DNA of 64,000 nt from Comamonadaceae bacterium OS-4 (GTDB taxonomy: Bacteria; Pseudomonadota; Gammaproteobacteria; Burkholderiales; Burkholderiaceae_C), in the NCBI GenBank assembly GCA_027924025.1, contig AP026970.1, positions 3,060,501-3,124,500 on the forward strand, given 5' to 3'. Below are positions 1-8,915 of this stretch, piece after piece. The notes below the pieces were generated by a model. The model saw only the letters and a program-made list of their open reading frames with translations. It ran no database searches and was not told where the DNA came from. The translations under genes were made by a program, and so were the position numbers. The first letter of the stretch is position 1. Each line of letters starts with the position of its first letter.

Positions 1-870
1 ACGGTACCACTTGGTCTCCGTGGCCTGCTGTTTGATCAGATAGGCAAAAGCCACCATCGCCGCCAAAGCAAAAGTGCCATAGCCAATGAAGTTGGCAGGT
101 ACGTGAAGTTTCATCCACCAGCTTTTGAGTGCTGGCACCAAAGGTTGAATCTCTTGCGCTTGCCGCGCCACGGTGTACCAGAGCAAGAAACCCACAGCGG
201 CGCTCACGATCAGCATGACAAAAGCACCCAGCGATCTGGTCTTGTATTGCGCTTCAAAATACAAATAGAAAAGCGCCGTCATCCAACAAAACATGACGAA
301 CACTTCGTACAGGTTGCTGACCGGGATATGCCCGATATCTGCACCCAGCAGGTAACTTTCAAACCAGCGCACCATCGTTCCCGTCAGCGCCATGGTGACG
401 GCCACCCACACCAAACGCGAAGCAACCAACTCCAAGCCGTCGGCACGGCCCTTGGCGAAAACAGCTACCCAGTAGAAAGCAGTCGCCATAAAAAACAGCA
501 TGCTCATCCACAATATCGCGGACTGGCTGGATAAGAAATATTTGAGCCCGAACACTGTTTCAGCACGGCCCAGATCGCCTTGGTAAGCCGCAATGCCCGT
601 GAGCGACAACACCGCCACCAGCAGCATCAGGCGCTGCAAAGGCGCCCACAGCCAGCCCAACCAGATCGCGGCAGGCACAGCTCCCAAGAGGATGCCCTTT
701 TCATAGACATCCATCGCGGAGTGATAACGCGCAAAGGCGAAAACGCCACCCGCTATCACGAGAGCTGCAAAAAACCACTCCCACCAAGTCCGGCGGAAAT
801 AGCTGTCATTCAGCTCCAGGGTGATGTTTTTGGCAGATATCACCGCGGATTCGGCAGGTAGAGCACTCAT
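1..870 (-). CDS. ccsB: cytochrome c biogenesis protein CcsB/CcsA family (3' end outside window)
   Basis: Integral membrane half of the System II haem-delivery complex that attaches haem to apocytochromes c on the periplasmic side; its partner is ResB. The 290 visible residues read as a multi-spanning protein. Hydrophobic segments include WWEWFFAALVIAGGVFAFA near residue 35, followed by the family-typical SNLYEVFVMF stretch and a conserved histidine in LHVPANFIGYGTFALA near residue 265. The haem-binding WGxWxxW region expected further on lies outside the window. The ATG at 870 overlaps the resB stop by four bases (ATGA), so the two are translationally coupled. The gene is absent from simple ORF lists only because it runs off the edge. 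Confidence 0.9.
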   Translation of the reverse strand, partial: MSALPAESAVISAKNITLELNDSYFRRTWWEWFFAALVIAGGVFAFARYHSAMDVYEKGILLGAVPAAIWLGWLWAPLQRLMLLVAVLSLTGIAAYQGDLGRAETVFGLKYFLSSQSAILWMSMLFFMATAFYWVAVFAKGRADGLELVASRLVWVAVTMALTGTMVRWFESYLLGADIGHIPVSNLYEVFVMFCWMTALFYLYFEAQYKTRSLGAFVMLIVSAAVGFLLWYTVARQAQEIQPLVPALKSWWMKLHVPANFIGYGTFALAAMVAFAYLIKQQATETKWYR

Positions 871-2996
871 TTTTCTTGTTCCTCAAGGGCTAACAGTCGA
901 CGCTTCAAATGTTCGAACTCTTTATCGCCGTCCATTGTTTTCCGGTTAGTCGATAGCGCCATCGTTGCCGCAGAAATGTCCGGCCTGCCGTCCAACGGTT
1001 CCAACCAAATCCACAAGCGCCGCTCCCGAACATACAGCATGGCGAAAACCCCCAGAATCAGCAAGGCACAACCGAGGTACACCACCGTTTTTCCGGGGGC
1101 ACGAGCCACCTGGAAAACGCTGGCCTGCACTTGCGTAAAGTCTGTCAAATTCAACAAAAACGGGGCCGGATAGAGCGGCAAATCACTCAAGGCCAACACC
1201 GACTGCGTCATGAATTGTTGAGTCTCTGCATCGGCCGGCAATGGCTTCAGCTTCGCCGCCTCACGGGTCATCTGCACCAGTTCGTACAGAACGCCATTCA
1301 AAATACGGACCAGCACTTCACCCGCTTTATTGCGCTCAGCTTCGGGCACGTTGGACTCAATAAAGTCAGAAATTGCTTGCAGACCCGCCACAGATCCACC
1401 CGCACCGGCAAACAATGTCAACGCGCGCGTCGCAGAGCCGGCCAACTGCCCCATCAAATCATCTCGCTGCTTATCCACCGCTTTGCTGGCGTAACGCCGT
1501 ACGGCCTCCTGGCGCATCGCGGGGTCTGCGAGTGCACGACTCACCCGCAAGAATCCATCCAGACTGCCCTCAGCGTCCGCTGGCACTCTCAAATAACGAA
1601 AAGACTCCGCCGGACTCTCCCGCATACCCAACAAGAACACCGACTGCCCGTCACCCAGATCTACGGGCAACATGTAGTTGTTGAACTCTCGGGCTTGTCC
1701 GGCCTTATCGCGGAGCTTGTAGCTGTAGCTCGGTCCGATGTTGCGCAGTGTCTTGCCATCCTTCAACTTATTGGCAGCTCCGAGTTGGGCATTGATCGAG
1801 GTGCGCAAATCCACCCCGCGCACATCCGTCTTGCCCGCCGCATCTGCCGTCAAATTTTCCACGTTGATGACCCGCAAACCCGTGAACTCAACGGTCAACG
1901 CCTCTGCACCAGAAGACGAGTTCCCTTGGATGACACTGCTGCCGCCAACCACACCGTCCACCTCGAATGGTTTCGCAGCAGTGCGCAGTGACTCCCCTTT
2001 GAACTTCAGTGTCGAACCACCATCATCAAAACTGGACTGATAAATTTCGATCCCTTTGAAACTGGCGGGGTGATTCACTTCGACCCGGGCCGGAGTCTGC
2101 TCTCCAGTGGCTTTGTCATGAATCACGATATCACTGGCAAAAAGCTTGGGCATGCCAGTGGAGTAGTACTCCACAATAAACTTTTTGAGCTCAATGGCGA
2201 ACGGCAGCTCCTGCAAAAGAATGCCATCGGACTGATTCAAAATCGCAGTGCTGGACTGGGTGCCTTCGGACACCATCACGTTGCCACGGAACGTCGGATT
2301 GCGTTCACTTAGCCGGTGCTGGGCTGGAACATCGGCAATCATTCCGCCGCCCTTGAAGGGGGATTTGTCGGCAAACAGCATCTGGGCGCGCACCACCAAA
2401 TCACCATCCAGGAGCCCGCCCAGACACACCAGCACGATGGCACTGTGCGCCGCGATATAGCCCAGCTTGTTGCTGGCGCCTGTTTTGGCAGCCAGCATCC
2501 AGCCAGTGCCCCGCGTAGTTTCGCGGGACTGCAGCTTGACCTTCCAGCCGCCGCCCGTTAGCAAACCGCCCAGTCGTCGCGCTGCTGCCTCGGGCGACTC
2601 TGCGAGCTCCGCCTGCGCCTTGTGCCCAAAGGCGCGCAAACTTTGCTCGCGGATGTTTTCCTTGTAGGAACGCAAGTCGACCAAAATTTTGGGCGTGTTT
2701 CTGGCCACACACAAAGATGTACTGACTACCAAGAACGCCAGGATCAACAGAAACCACCAGGCGCTGTACACATTAAACAGACTGGCCCGCTGGAACACCT
2801 CCGCCCAAAATGGGCCGAACTGGTTGATGTAATTCCCGAGTGGCTCGTGCTGCTTCAGCACCGTACCGATCACTGAGGCAATACAAATCACCGTCAGCAA
2901 AGAAATGGCAAAGCGCATGGACGACAAAAGCTCCACGCCTGTGCGCCACGCGCGGGAGCCTGCCTTTACCTCAATACCTTGGGTGGAAACGGTCAT
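867..2996 (-). CDS. resB: ResB-like cytochrome c biogenesis protein
   Basis: System II cytochrome c maturation partner of CcsB. It has two N-terminal membrane spans (about residues 28-48 and 68-90), a third near 180-200, a large periplasmic domain of about 430 residues, and a final span near 640-660 (VVYLGCALLILGVFAMLYV), which is the usual ResB plan. I use the ATG at 2996 (about 709 residues); an in-frame TTG at 3005 would add three residues. Neither has a clear ribosome binding site. A strong hairpin with an eight-base U-tract ends only about 13 bases upstream, so expression may depend on readthrough from the cytochrome c4 gene. The stop overlaps ccsB. Confidence 0.92.
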   Translation of the reverse strand: MTVSTQGIEVKAGSRAWRTGVELLSSMRFAISLLTVICIASVIGTVLKQHEPLGNYINQFGPFWAEVFQRASLFNVYSAWWFLLILAFLVVSTSLCVARNTPKILVDLRSYKENIREQSLRAFGHKAQAELAESPEAAARRLGGLLTGGGWKVKLQSRETTRGTGWMLAAKTGASNKLGYIAAHSAIVLVCLGGLLDGDLVVRAQMLFADKSPFKGGGMIADVPAQHRLSERNPTFRGNVMVSEGTQSSTAILNQSDGILLQELPFAIELKKFIVEYYSTGMPKLFASDIVIHDKATGEQTPARVEVNHPASFKGIEIYQSSFDDGGSTLKFKGESLRTAAKPFEVDGVVGGSSVIQGNSSSGAEALTVEFTGLRVINVENLTADAAGKTDVRGVDLRTSINAQLGAANKLKDGKTLRNIGPSYSYKLRDKAGQAREFNNYMLPVDLGDGQSVFLLGMRESPAESFRYLRVPADAEGSLDGFLRVSRALADPAMRQEAVRRYASKAVDKQRDDLMGQLAGSATRALTLFAGAGGSVAGLQAISDFIESNVPEAERNKAGEVLVRILNGVLYELVQMTREAAKLKPLPADAETQQFMTQSVLALSDLPLYPAPFLLNLTDFTQVQASVFQVARAPGKTVVYLGCALLILGVFAMLYVRERRLWIWLEPLDGRPDISAATMALSTNRKTMDGDKEFEHLKRRLLALEEQEK

Positions 2997-3008
2997 GAAA
3001 AACAATCG

Positions 3009-3042
3009 AAAAAAAAGCGGGCCATCTAGAGGATGGTCCCGC
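3009..3042 (-). terminator. intrinsic terminator or attenuator between cytochrome c4 gene and resB
   Basis: On the minus strand a stem of GCGGG plus CCATC pairs with GATGG plus CCCGC, with one bulged base and a five-base loop (3017-3042). Eight U residues follow directly (3009-3016). This is a good Rho-independent terminator shape. It lies immediately before the resB start, so it may be a partial terminator that reduces ccs expression relative to the cytochrome gene. Confidence 0.75.
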
Positions 3043-3097
3043 CTGTTGGGGTGTCAATGCTCTCTTTGGTTCCCCTGAACCTCCGAAAGCTGACGAA

Positions 3098-3736
3098 TCA
3101 GCGCAGTCCAGCGATGTAGTCCGATACCGCCTTGATTTCGCGGTCGTTCAATTTGGCAGCCACTTGTGTCATCTGCAGGCTGTTTTTACGAACACCATCA
3201 CGGAAGGACACGAGCTGCGCTGCAGAATAGTCTGCGTGCTGGCCACTCAAACGGGGATACTGGGAGGGAATACCTGCGCCATTCGGGCTGTGGCAACCAG
3301 CACAGGCGGGGACTTGGCGATCCGCGATACCACCGCGGTAAATCCGCTCACCCAAGCTCACCAGATCCTTGTCCTTTGCGAAGCCGGGCTTTGCCGGCTT
3401 GGTGGCCAACCAGAAGGCAATGTTTTTCATGTCGTCGTCGCTCAAGGCTGAGGCAAAGCCTTTCATGACGGCGTTATTTCTCTTGTCCGACTTGAATTCT
3501 TGGAGTTGCTTGACCAAATATTCAGGATGCTGCTGGGCGAGCTTGGGGTTGCCCGCGATCGCAGAGTTACCGTCTGCACCGTGGCAAGCAGCACAAACTG
3601 CACCGAAGGCAGCCTCACCCTTGGCCAGATCCGGCTTTGCAGCTTTGGCTGACTCTTTTTTCGGCTCTTCCGCATGGGAAGAAACGGCGAGTACGGCCAC
3701 GGAGGCCGCAATAATCAATTGAGCGATCAACTTCAT
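3098..3736 (-). CDS. di-haem cytochrome c4 family protein
   Basis: Periplasmic electron carrier of about 212 residues. The N-terminus MKLIAQLIIAASVAVLAVSSHA is a Sec signal peptide. Two haem c attachment motifs are present, CAACH near residue 48 and CAGCH near residue 147, each followed by a Gly-rich Class I cytochrome turn. The later axial methionines (for example in AVMKGFAS and SLQMTQVA) fit a tandem two-domain c4, which normally feeds cbb3-type or other terminal oxidases. The same-strand neighbours downstream are the System II maturation genes resB and ccsB, a sensible partnership. It starts divergently from engB, so its promoter lies in 3737-3806. Confidence 0.9.
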   Translation of the reverse strand: MKLIAQLIIAASVAVLAVSSHAEEPKKESAKAAKPDLAKGEAAFGAVCAACHGADGNSAIAGNPKLAQQHPEYLVKQLQEFKSDKRNNAVMKGFASALSDDDMKNIAFWLATKPAKPGFAKDKDLVSLGERIYRGGIADRQVPACAGCHSPNGAGIPSQYPRLSGQHADYSAAQLVSFRDGVRKNSLQMTQVAAKLNDREIKAVSDYIAGLR

Positions 3737-3806
3737 AGGAATGTTGTGTCTGGTAGCCGGAACTGGGCCATTCTACAATGCGTGTCTGGGTTTACCTTCA
3801 ATTTCA

Positions 3807-4541
3807 ATGACCAACACACAAAACCCAAAGGCGACAACGCCAACCCCCAAGACAACAACCCCACCGGAAAAAAGCGCAGCCGCGGTTGCGTTGGGGTGGC
3901 TGCACACTGCACGGTTCCTGACTACCGCGCCGCAATTGCACTTTCTTCCTGAATTGGATGTCCCCGAAATCGCCTTCGTTGGCCGCTCCAACGCAGGCAA
4001 ATCAACCTGCATCAACACGCTGACGCAGCAAAAACAGCTGGCATTCGCCTCCAAGAAACCTGGCCGCACCCAGCACATCAACTTGTTTTCACTGGGCAAA
4101 CAAGGCGTCACTGACGCGGTTCTCACAGACTTGCCCGGATATGGCTACGCTGCAGTGCCCAAGCAGGACAAAATCCGCTGGCAGCAAGTCATGGCCAATT
4201 ATTTGGTGACCCGCAAAAACCTGAAAGCCATCGTGCTGATGTGTGACCCGCGTCACGGCATGACAGAGCTCGACGAAATCTTGCTGGACGTGATCCGCCC
4301 TCGTGTCGCGGAAGGCCTGAAATTCCTGGTAATTCTGACCAAAGCGGACAAGCTCACCCGCAGCGAGGGCGCCAAAGTGCTCTCCATCACGAAACTTCAG
4401 TCGGGCGGTGGCGAAGTTCGTCTCTTTTCGGCGACCAAACGCACCGGCATTGAAGACGTGGCCACCCTGCTATGGGACTGGGCACACCCCGATGTGCCAG
4501 CCCCCGTCGCGACCGCTGTAGAGCCCCCCACCGCTCAATAA
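3807..4541 (+). CDS. engB: ribosome biogenesis GTP-binding protein YihA/YsxC/EngB
   Basis: Essential P-loop GTPase of large-subunit assembly and cell division. Visible G motifs: GRSNAGKS (G1), DLPGYG (G3) and TKAD (G4). Length 244 residues with a variable Pro/Thr-rich N-terminus before the family core. I prefer the ATG at 3807 (MTNTQNP). The upstream in-frame ATG at 3741 would leave only four bases to the divergent cytochrome start and adds residues not typical of the family. The 3' end overlaps the convergent acyltransferase gene by seven bases. Confidence 0.93.
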   Translation: MTNTQNPKATTPTPKTTTPPEKSAAAVALGWLHTARFLTTAPQLHFLPELDVPEIAFVGRSNAGKSTCINTLTQQKQLAFASKKPGRTQHINLFSLGKQGVTDAVLTDLPGYGYAAVPKQDKIRWQQVMANYLVTRKNLKAIVLMCDPRHGMTELDEILLDVIRPRVAEGLKFLVILTKADKLTRSEGAKVLSITKLQSGGGEVRLFSATKRTGIEDVATLLWDWAHPDVPAPVATAVEPPTAQ

Positions 4542-5395
4542 GGCGGATGCCAGCCCTCGGGCTGGTCCTTGAAACGCTTGTGCACCCAATAATATTGGGC
4601 CGGCATGCGGTCAATGTAAGTCTCCAGCACCTGGTTCATCAGGGCAGTATCGGCCTGTAGATCGTTGCTGGGGTAGTCTGTCCAAGCGGGCAATACCTCG
4701 ATTTCATAGCCGGAAGGCACCAACTTGCAAACAATCGGGACCACCTTCGCGCGGGACAGGCGCGCGAACCGTGAGAGTGAAGGCACCGTAGCCGCAGGAC
4801 GCCCGTAGAACGGAACATACACAGACTCCTCCGGACCAAAGTTCATATCCGGCAACAGGTACAACGGCTCCCCCGCTTTCAACCCGGCAATGATGGGTTT
4901 GACGCCCTCTATCCGCCCGAACAATCGGCCACCGAGGCGTTTGCGTCCGGCCAGAATCCAACCGTCGGCTACTTTATTTGCCTGATCGGTGTAAATGGTC
5001 GTGAAAGACCGGTCGACTTGCTGCGTCAATGCGGTCCAACCGGCATCGAGCCCGACGAAATGGGGCGCGAACAAAATCGTCGGCGCATTGCCAGCCAGCT
5101 CATGGAGCGCACCCGTCAATTGCAATCGTGCCCGCAACACCTTGTCAGAGGCGTGCCAAAGCCAGCCGCGATCGAGCCACGCCTGCGCAAACGCTACAAA
5201 AGTACCGACTGCCAAACGCCCACGCTGCCCAGGCGTGTGGCTCGGAAAGCAGATCCGCAGGTTGGTCAACACCACTCGGCGGCGGGACCCCACCAGCAAA
5301 AATAGGGCGACTCCCAACCCGACGCCAAGCGCCCGTAGCCAAGGCAAGGGAAGCCGCCCCAGCCATTCCATCACGCGCAAAATCCAACGACTCAT
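4535..5395 (-). CDS. LpxL/HtrB-family lysophospholipid (lipid A) acyltransferase, second of pair
   Basis: Inner-membrane acyltransferase of about 286 residues that adds a secondary acyl chain to lipid A. The catalytic HX4D motif is HFVGLD near residue 106. The later PDMNFGPEESVYVPFYGRPA block matches the family substrate-binding region. An N-terminal hydrophobic helix (WLRALGVGLGVALFLLVG) acts as membrane anchor. The start at 5395 (MSRWILRV) lies four bases after the upstream paralogue's stop; longer reading is possible but less likely. The two paralogues together would supply both secondary acylations (LpxL-like and LpxM-like), but which is which cannot be read from sequence alone. Confidence 0.88.
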   Translation of the reverse strand: MSRWILRVMEWLGRLPLPWLRALGVGLGVALFLLVGSRRRVVLTNLRICFPSHTPGQRGRLAVGTFVAFAQAWLDRGWLWHASDKVLRARLQLTGALHELAGNAPTILFAPHFVGLDAGWTALTQQVDRSFTTIYTDQANKVADGWILAGRKRLGGRLFGRIEGVKPIIAGLKAGEPLYLLPDMNFGPEESVYVPFYGRPAATVPSLSRFARLSRAKVVPIVCKLVPSGYEIEVLPAWTDYPSNDLQADTALMNQVLETYIDRMPAQYYWVHKRFKDQPEGWHPPY

Positions 5396-5399
5396 CCTG

Positions 5400-6251
5400 T
5401 CAACCTTTTTGTTCCGGGGCCACGTCAGTCTGACGCGGTTGTTTATAGCGTGCATAGCCCCACAAATACTGAGCGGGCAGCTCGTGGATGACACGCTCCA
5501 TGGCGCGGTTGATTTGTACAGTGGCCTGCACTACATCTGCAGAAAGCGCTTCGTCAAACGGCCTGACACACACCCGAAAGCCCTTACCGCCGGCCAATCG
5601 CTCGCCCCAAGCCAGTACTACGCGAGCACCGGTCTGCTGGACCAGGCGTGCCGCCAAAGTCATGGTGTAAGCCGGTTTACCGAAAAATGGAACCCAAGCA
5701 CCCTGCCCCTCGGGCGGCACCTGATCGGGCAGCAGGCCCACCGCTTGGCCCGACCGCAAGGCTTTGATCAGCTGCTTTACCCCCGCAAGATTGGCAGGCG
5801 CTGTGGCCAAGCCCGGGCGCCGGCGGCTCGCTTCGATGATGCTTCGCAACCAGACCTGACGCGCAGGCCGGTACAGCACCGTCATGGGAGCCTGGGCAAC
5901 ACCAAAGCGCTGGGCATAGGCCCGGGCGGTGACTTCGAAACTCCCCAAATGCGGCGTCAAAAAAATCACGCCTTGATGAGACTCCAAGGACACATCAATC
6001 AGTTCAGCGCCATCCCACTGCACGGGCACCTCCGGGCCAATCCAGAGGCGGGGTAACTCCACCACCATCTGCCCGGCCGCTGCGATCGAGGCGCGCACAC
6101 CCGCCGGCATCACACCGGCGAGTGCGGCGTTCTCCTGCAAACGACGGCGATAGGTCGGCGACAAGCCATACACCAACCAGCCGCACAGCCAGCCGATGCG
6201 GTGTAGCAGACCCAGCGACTGTCGGGAAAGGAATCGAAATACAAAGGCCAT
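5400..6251 (-). CDS. LpxL/HtrB-family lysophospholipid (lipid A) acyltransferase, first of pair
   Basis: Paralogue of the next gene, 283 residues. The HX4E motif HLGSFE is near residue 101 and the PDQVPPEGQGAWVPFFGKPA block sits near residue 175. It heads a two-gene lipid A acylation operon transcribed away from metK; the promoter must lie in 6252-6325. HX4D versus HX4E at the active site is tolerated throughout this family. Substrate (acyl chain length and position) is unknown. Confidence 0.88.
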   Translation of the reverse strand: MAFVFRFLSRQSLGLLHRIGWLCGWLVYGLSPTYRRRLQENAALAGVMPAGVRASIAAAGQMVVELPRLWIGPEVPVQWDGAELIDVSLESHQGVIFLTPHLGSFEVTARAYAQRFGVAQAPMTVLYRPARQVWLRSIIEASRRRPGLATAPANLAGVKQLIKALRSGQAVGLLPDQVPPEGQGAWVPFFGKPAYTMTLAARLVQQTGARVVLAWGERLAGGKGFRVCVRPFDEALSADVVQATVQINRAMERVIHELPAQYLWGYARYKQPRQTDVAPEQKG

Positions 6252-6429
6252 GGTGGGCTAAAATCCGCGACGTCACCGAGTTATAGAACTACTTGCAGGG
6301 TGACTTCACAGGGGCAACTGATCAAAAAGGAGCCATTGTGCCTCGCCGATTCCGGCGGATCTGCTAAAGCGTTCGCTGAAAGCCCCAAAGCTCAAGCAAC
6401 GCGTCTTGATGTTTTTTTGGAGAAACTTT
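6252..6429 (+). promoter_or_regulatory. metK leader with upstream ORF and attenuator-like stem-loop
   Basis: This 178-base divergent intergenic region carries more than a promoter. AAAAAGGAG at 6325-6332 precedes a nine-codon frame (6338-6367). Inside that frame is the hairpin CGCCG-ATTC-CGGCG (6344-6357). Two bases after its stop begins a long stem: GCGTT/AACGC (6369-6373 with 6398-6402), GCT/AGC and AGC/GCT. A T7 run follows at 6412-6418, just before the metK ribosome binding site. The layout resembles ribosome-dependent attenuation. I recognise no SAM or SAH riboswitch consensus in it. Confidence 0.5.
6338..6367 (+). CDS. putative metK leader peptide (upstream ORF)
   Basis: GTG-initiated nine-codon frame reading MPRRFRRIC then TAA. 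It has an AAGGAG ribosome binding site at ideal spacing, which is better than that of several full-length genes here. The peptide has four Arg and a terminal Cys codon. A ribosome stalled at Cys/stop would cover the 5' arm of the stem starting at 6369. Existence and function are inferred from layout only. Confidence 0.4.
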   Translation: MPRRFRRIC

Positions 6430-7611
6430 ATGGCGAACGACTTCCTCTTTACCTCTGAGTCCGTATCAGAAGGCCACCCCGACAAGGTCGCCGACCAGAT
6501 TTCCGATGCGATTCTGGATGCAATTTTCAAACAAGACCCCCGCTCCCGCGTAGCTGCTGAGACGCTGACCAACACCGGTCTGGTGGTTTTGGCCGGTGAA
6601 ATCACCACCAACGCGCATGTGGACTACATCCAAGTCGCGCGCGACACCATCAAGCGCATTGGCTACGACAACACCGAATACGGCATCGACTACAAGGGTT
6701 GCGCTGTATTGGTGGCCTACGACAAGCAGTCCAACGACATTGCCCAAGGCGTGGACCACGCCTCTGACGATCACCTCAACATCGGTGCCGGTGACCAGGG
6801 CCTGATGTTCGGCTACGCCTGCGACGAAACACCCGAGCTGATGCCCGCGCCCATTTACTACGCCCACCGCCTGGTGGAGCGCCAGGCGCAGTTGCGCAAA
6901 GACGGCCGCCTGCCCTTCTTGCGCCCGGACGCCAAGAGCCAGGTGACCATGCGCTATGTGGACGGCAAGCCCCACAGCATCGACACCGTGGTGCTGTCTA
7001 CCCAGCACAGCCCTGACCAGTCGGAGACCCAGCACAAGATGAAGGCCTCGTTTACTGAGGCCATCATTGAAGAAATCATCAAGCCGGTGCTGCCCAAAGA
7101 GTGGCTGCACAACACCCGCTACCTGATCAACCCCACTGGCCGCTTTGTGATCGGCGGCCCCCAGGGCGATTGCGGCCTGACCGGTCGCAAAATCATTGTG
7201 GACACCTACGGCGGCGCCTGCCCCCACGGCGGTGGCGCGTTCTCCGGCAAAGACCCCTCGAAAGTCGACCGCTCTGCGGCCTACGCAGCCCGCTATGTGG
7301 CGAAAAACATTGTGAAAGCCGGCCTGGCCAAGCAGTGCCAGATCCAGGTGGCCTATGCGATTGGTGTGGCCAAGCCGATGAACGTGACCGTGTACACCGA
7401 AGGCACCGGCGTGATCCCGGATGAGCAAATCGCTGCTTTGGTGAACGAACACTTTGACCTGCGTCCCAAAGGCATCATCCAGATGCTGGACCTGCTGCGC
7501 CCGATTTACGAGAAGACGGCGGCGTATGGCCACTTCGGCCGCGAAGAGCCCGAATTCACCTGGGAACGCACCGACAAAGCTCAAACGCTGCGTGCAGCGG
7601 CGGGCCTGTAA
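6430..7611 (+). CDS. metK: S-adenosylmethionine synthetase
   Basis: Makes SAM from methionine and ATP in the cytoplasm. 393 residues, the usual length. Family signatures are all present: the [16 protein letters not shown]-terminal motif with metal/ATP residues, [12 protein letters not shown], the [18 protein letters not shown] block and the C-terminal [14 protein letters not shown] region. The start at 6430 (MANDFLF) has a GGAG five to six bases upstream; the ATG at 6406 would add eight residues not seen in the family. It is preceded by a structured leader that may regulate it. Confidence 0.97.
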   Translation: MANDFLFTSESVSEGHPDKVADQISDAILDAIFKQDPRSRVAAETLTNTGLVVLAGEITTNAHVDYIQVARDTIKRIGYDNTEYGIDYKGCAVLVAYDKQSNDIAQGVDHASDDHLNIGAGDQGLMFGYACDETPELMPAPIYYAHRLVERQAQLRKDGRLPFLRPDAKSQVTMRYVDGKPHSIDTVVLSTQHSPDQSETQHKMKASFTEAIIEEIIKPVLPKEWLHNTRYLINPTGRFVIGGPQGDCGLTGRKIIVDTYGGACPHGGGAFSGKDPSKVDRSAAYAARYVAKNIVKAGLAKQCQIQVAYAIGVAKPMNVTVYTEGTGVIPDEQIAALVNEHFDLRPKGIIQMLDLLRPIYEKTAAYGHFGREEPEFTWERTDKAQTLRAAAGL

Positions 7612-7618
7612 GGCTCGG

Positions 7619-7637
7619 ATTCGCGTCAGCGAATTTT
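7619..7637 (+). terminator. weak terminator-like hairpin after metK
   Basis: ATTCGC-GTCA-GCGAAT (7619-7634) is a six-base-pair stem with a four-base loop followed by TTTG, 8 bases after the metK stop. The short U-tract makes it weak, so partial readthrough into the glycosyltransferase gene is possible. Confidence 0.35.
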
Positions 7638-7673
7638 GAGGTTTGAGACGAAGTCACAAGGCGCCTTCCAACC

Positions 7674-8915
7674 ATGAATATCCAGACACAACGCTTCATT
7701 GACCGCTGGGCAGGCCAGCTCCTGTGCGGCGCGGTGTCAGGATGGGTCAAGTTGACCGGCCTGTTCGGTGCACCGGCGCGCATGCCGGCCGCACCGAAAA
7801 ACATCCTGGTGATCTTGCTCTCCGAGATGGGCAGCATCGTGCTCGCAGGTCCGATGTTTGCGGCATTGCGCCGCCAATACCCCGGGGCTGCAATCCACAT
7901 CCTGCAACTCAAAAAGAACCAGGAAGTCTCCAAGCTGCTGTCGTTGACGGATGTGGCCCACATGCACACCCTGGACGACAGTTCGGGCGCATCGCTGATC
8001 AGCGACATCTTGAAAGTCAGCCTGCAGATGCGCCGCATCGGGCTAGACGCGGTGATTGACTGTGAGCTGTTTTCGCGGGTGAGTGCCCTGCTGTCGTTTA
8101 GCACCGGCGCCCCGGTGCGGGTCGGCTTCACGCCGCACACCCAAGAGGGCCTGTACCGCGGAAGCTTCATCAACCACAGCATTCCCTACAACCCTTACCA
8201 GCACATCAGCAAACAGTTTTTGTCGCTGGTGGATGCGCTCCAGTCGCCGGAGGCCATGCCCCGCAACCGCGCAGGTGCTATCCGTGAGATTCCATCCGAG
8301 CCCGAGTTGTCGGTTCCGTTCAGCGCCGAGGAACTGCGCAGCTACCGCCAGAAGGTGGAAGCGGATCACCCGGTGACCGCCAACCGCGCCTTGGTGCTGG
8401 TCTATGCGGGCGGCGGCATCCTGCCTGAGCGGGCTTGGCCTGCCAGCCATTACGCACGGGTGGTCCAGGGCTTGTGCAATGCCGGATACGCCGTGGGCCT
8501 GATCGGGTTGAAAGACGATGCTGTGCTGGCACGTGACCTCAAAACCCAGGTCGGCAGCGAAGCCTGTATTGACCTGACCGGCTACACCAAAAGCATCCGC
8601 GAGCTGCTGATGCTGATGCACGCCAGCCGCCTGCTGATCACCAACGACGGTGGCCCCAGCCACTTTGCGACAGTCACCCCCATCCAGACCATGGTGTTTT
8701 TCGGCCCCGAGACCGGCAAGCTGTACGGCCCCTTGGGCAAAAAAACCATCATTCTGGAGAGCGGCATTGCCTGCTCGCCGTGTTTGACGGCCTACAACCA
8801 CCGCCTCACCTTTTGCGATGGTGACAACCAATGCCTCAAGCGGATAGCGCCCGACCCGGTGCTGGCGCAAGCCCTGCAGTACCTGGGCACCGCTGTCGAG
8901 AGCCCTGCTGCATGA
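7674..8915 (+). CDS. glycosyltransferase family 9 (heptosyltransferase-like)
   Basis: 413-residue GT-B fold protein of the ADP-heptose:LPS heptosyltransferase family, cytoplasmic face of the inner membrane. N-terminal Rossmann start NILVILLSEMGSIVLAGPMF resembles the nucleotide-sugar enzyme opening. The C-terminal donor-binding hallmark TNDGGPSHFA followed by VFFGPETGKLYGPLG is characteristic of GT9. A Cys-rich tail (ACSPCLTAY, CDGDNQCLKR) is common in GT9 members of this group. The stop overlaps the gtrA-like start (ATGA), so it forms an operon with the two following genes. Donor and acceptor are not predictable from this. Confidence 0.82.
   Translation: MNIQTQRFIDRWAGQLLCGAVSGWVKLTGLFGAPARMPAAPKNILVILLSEMGSIVLAGPMFAALRRQYPGAAIHILQLKKNQEVSKLLSLTDVAHMHTLDDSSGASLISDILKVSLQMRRIGLDAVIDCELFSRVSALLSFSTGAPVRVGFTPHTQEGLYRGSFINHSIPYNPYQHISKQFLSLVDALQSPEAMPRNRAGAIREIPSEPELSVPFSAEELRSYRQKVEADHPVTANRALVLVYAGGGILPERAWPASHYARVVQGLCNAGYAVGLIGLKDDAVLARDLKTQVGSEACIDLTGYTKSIRELLMLMHASRLLITNDGGPSHFATVTPIQTMVFFGPETGKLYGPLGKKTIILESGIACSPCLTAYNHRLTFCDGDNQCLKRIAPDPVLAQALQYLGTAVESPAA

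Noticed and set aside
6252..6429. SAM or SAH riboswitch before metK
   Set aside because: None of the core consensus elements I know for these classes can be recognised; the structure fits an attenuator better.
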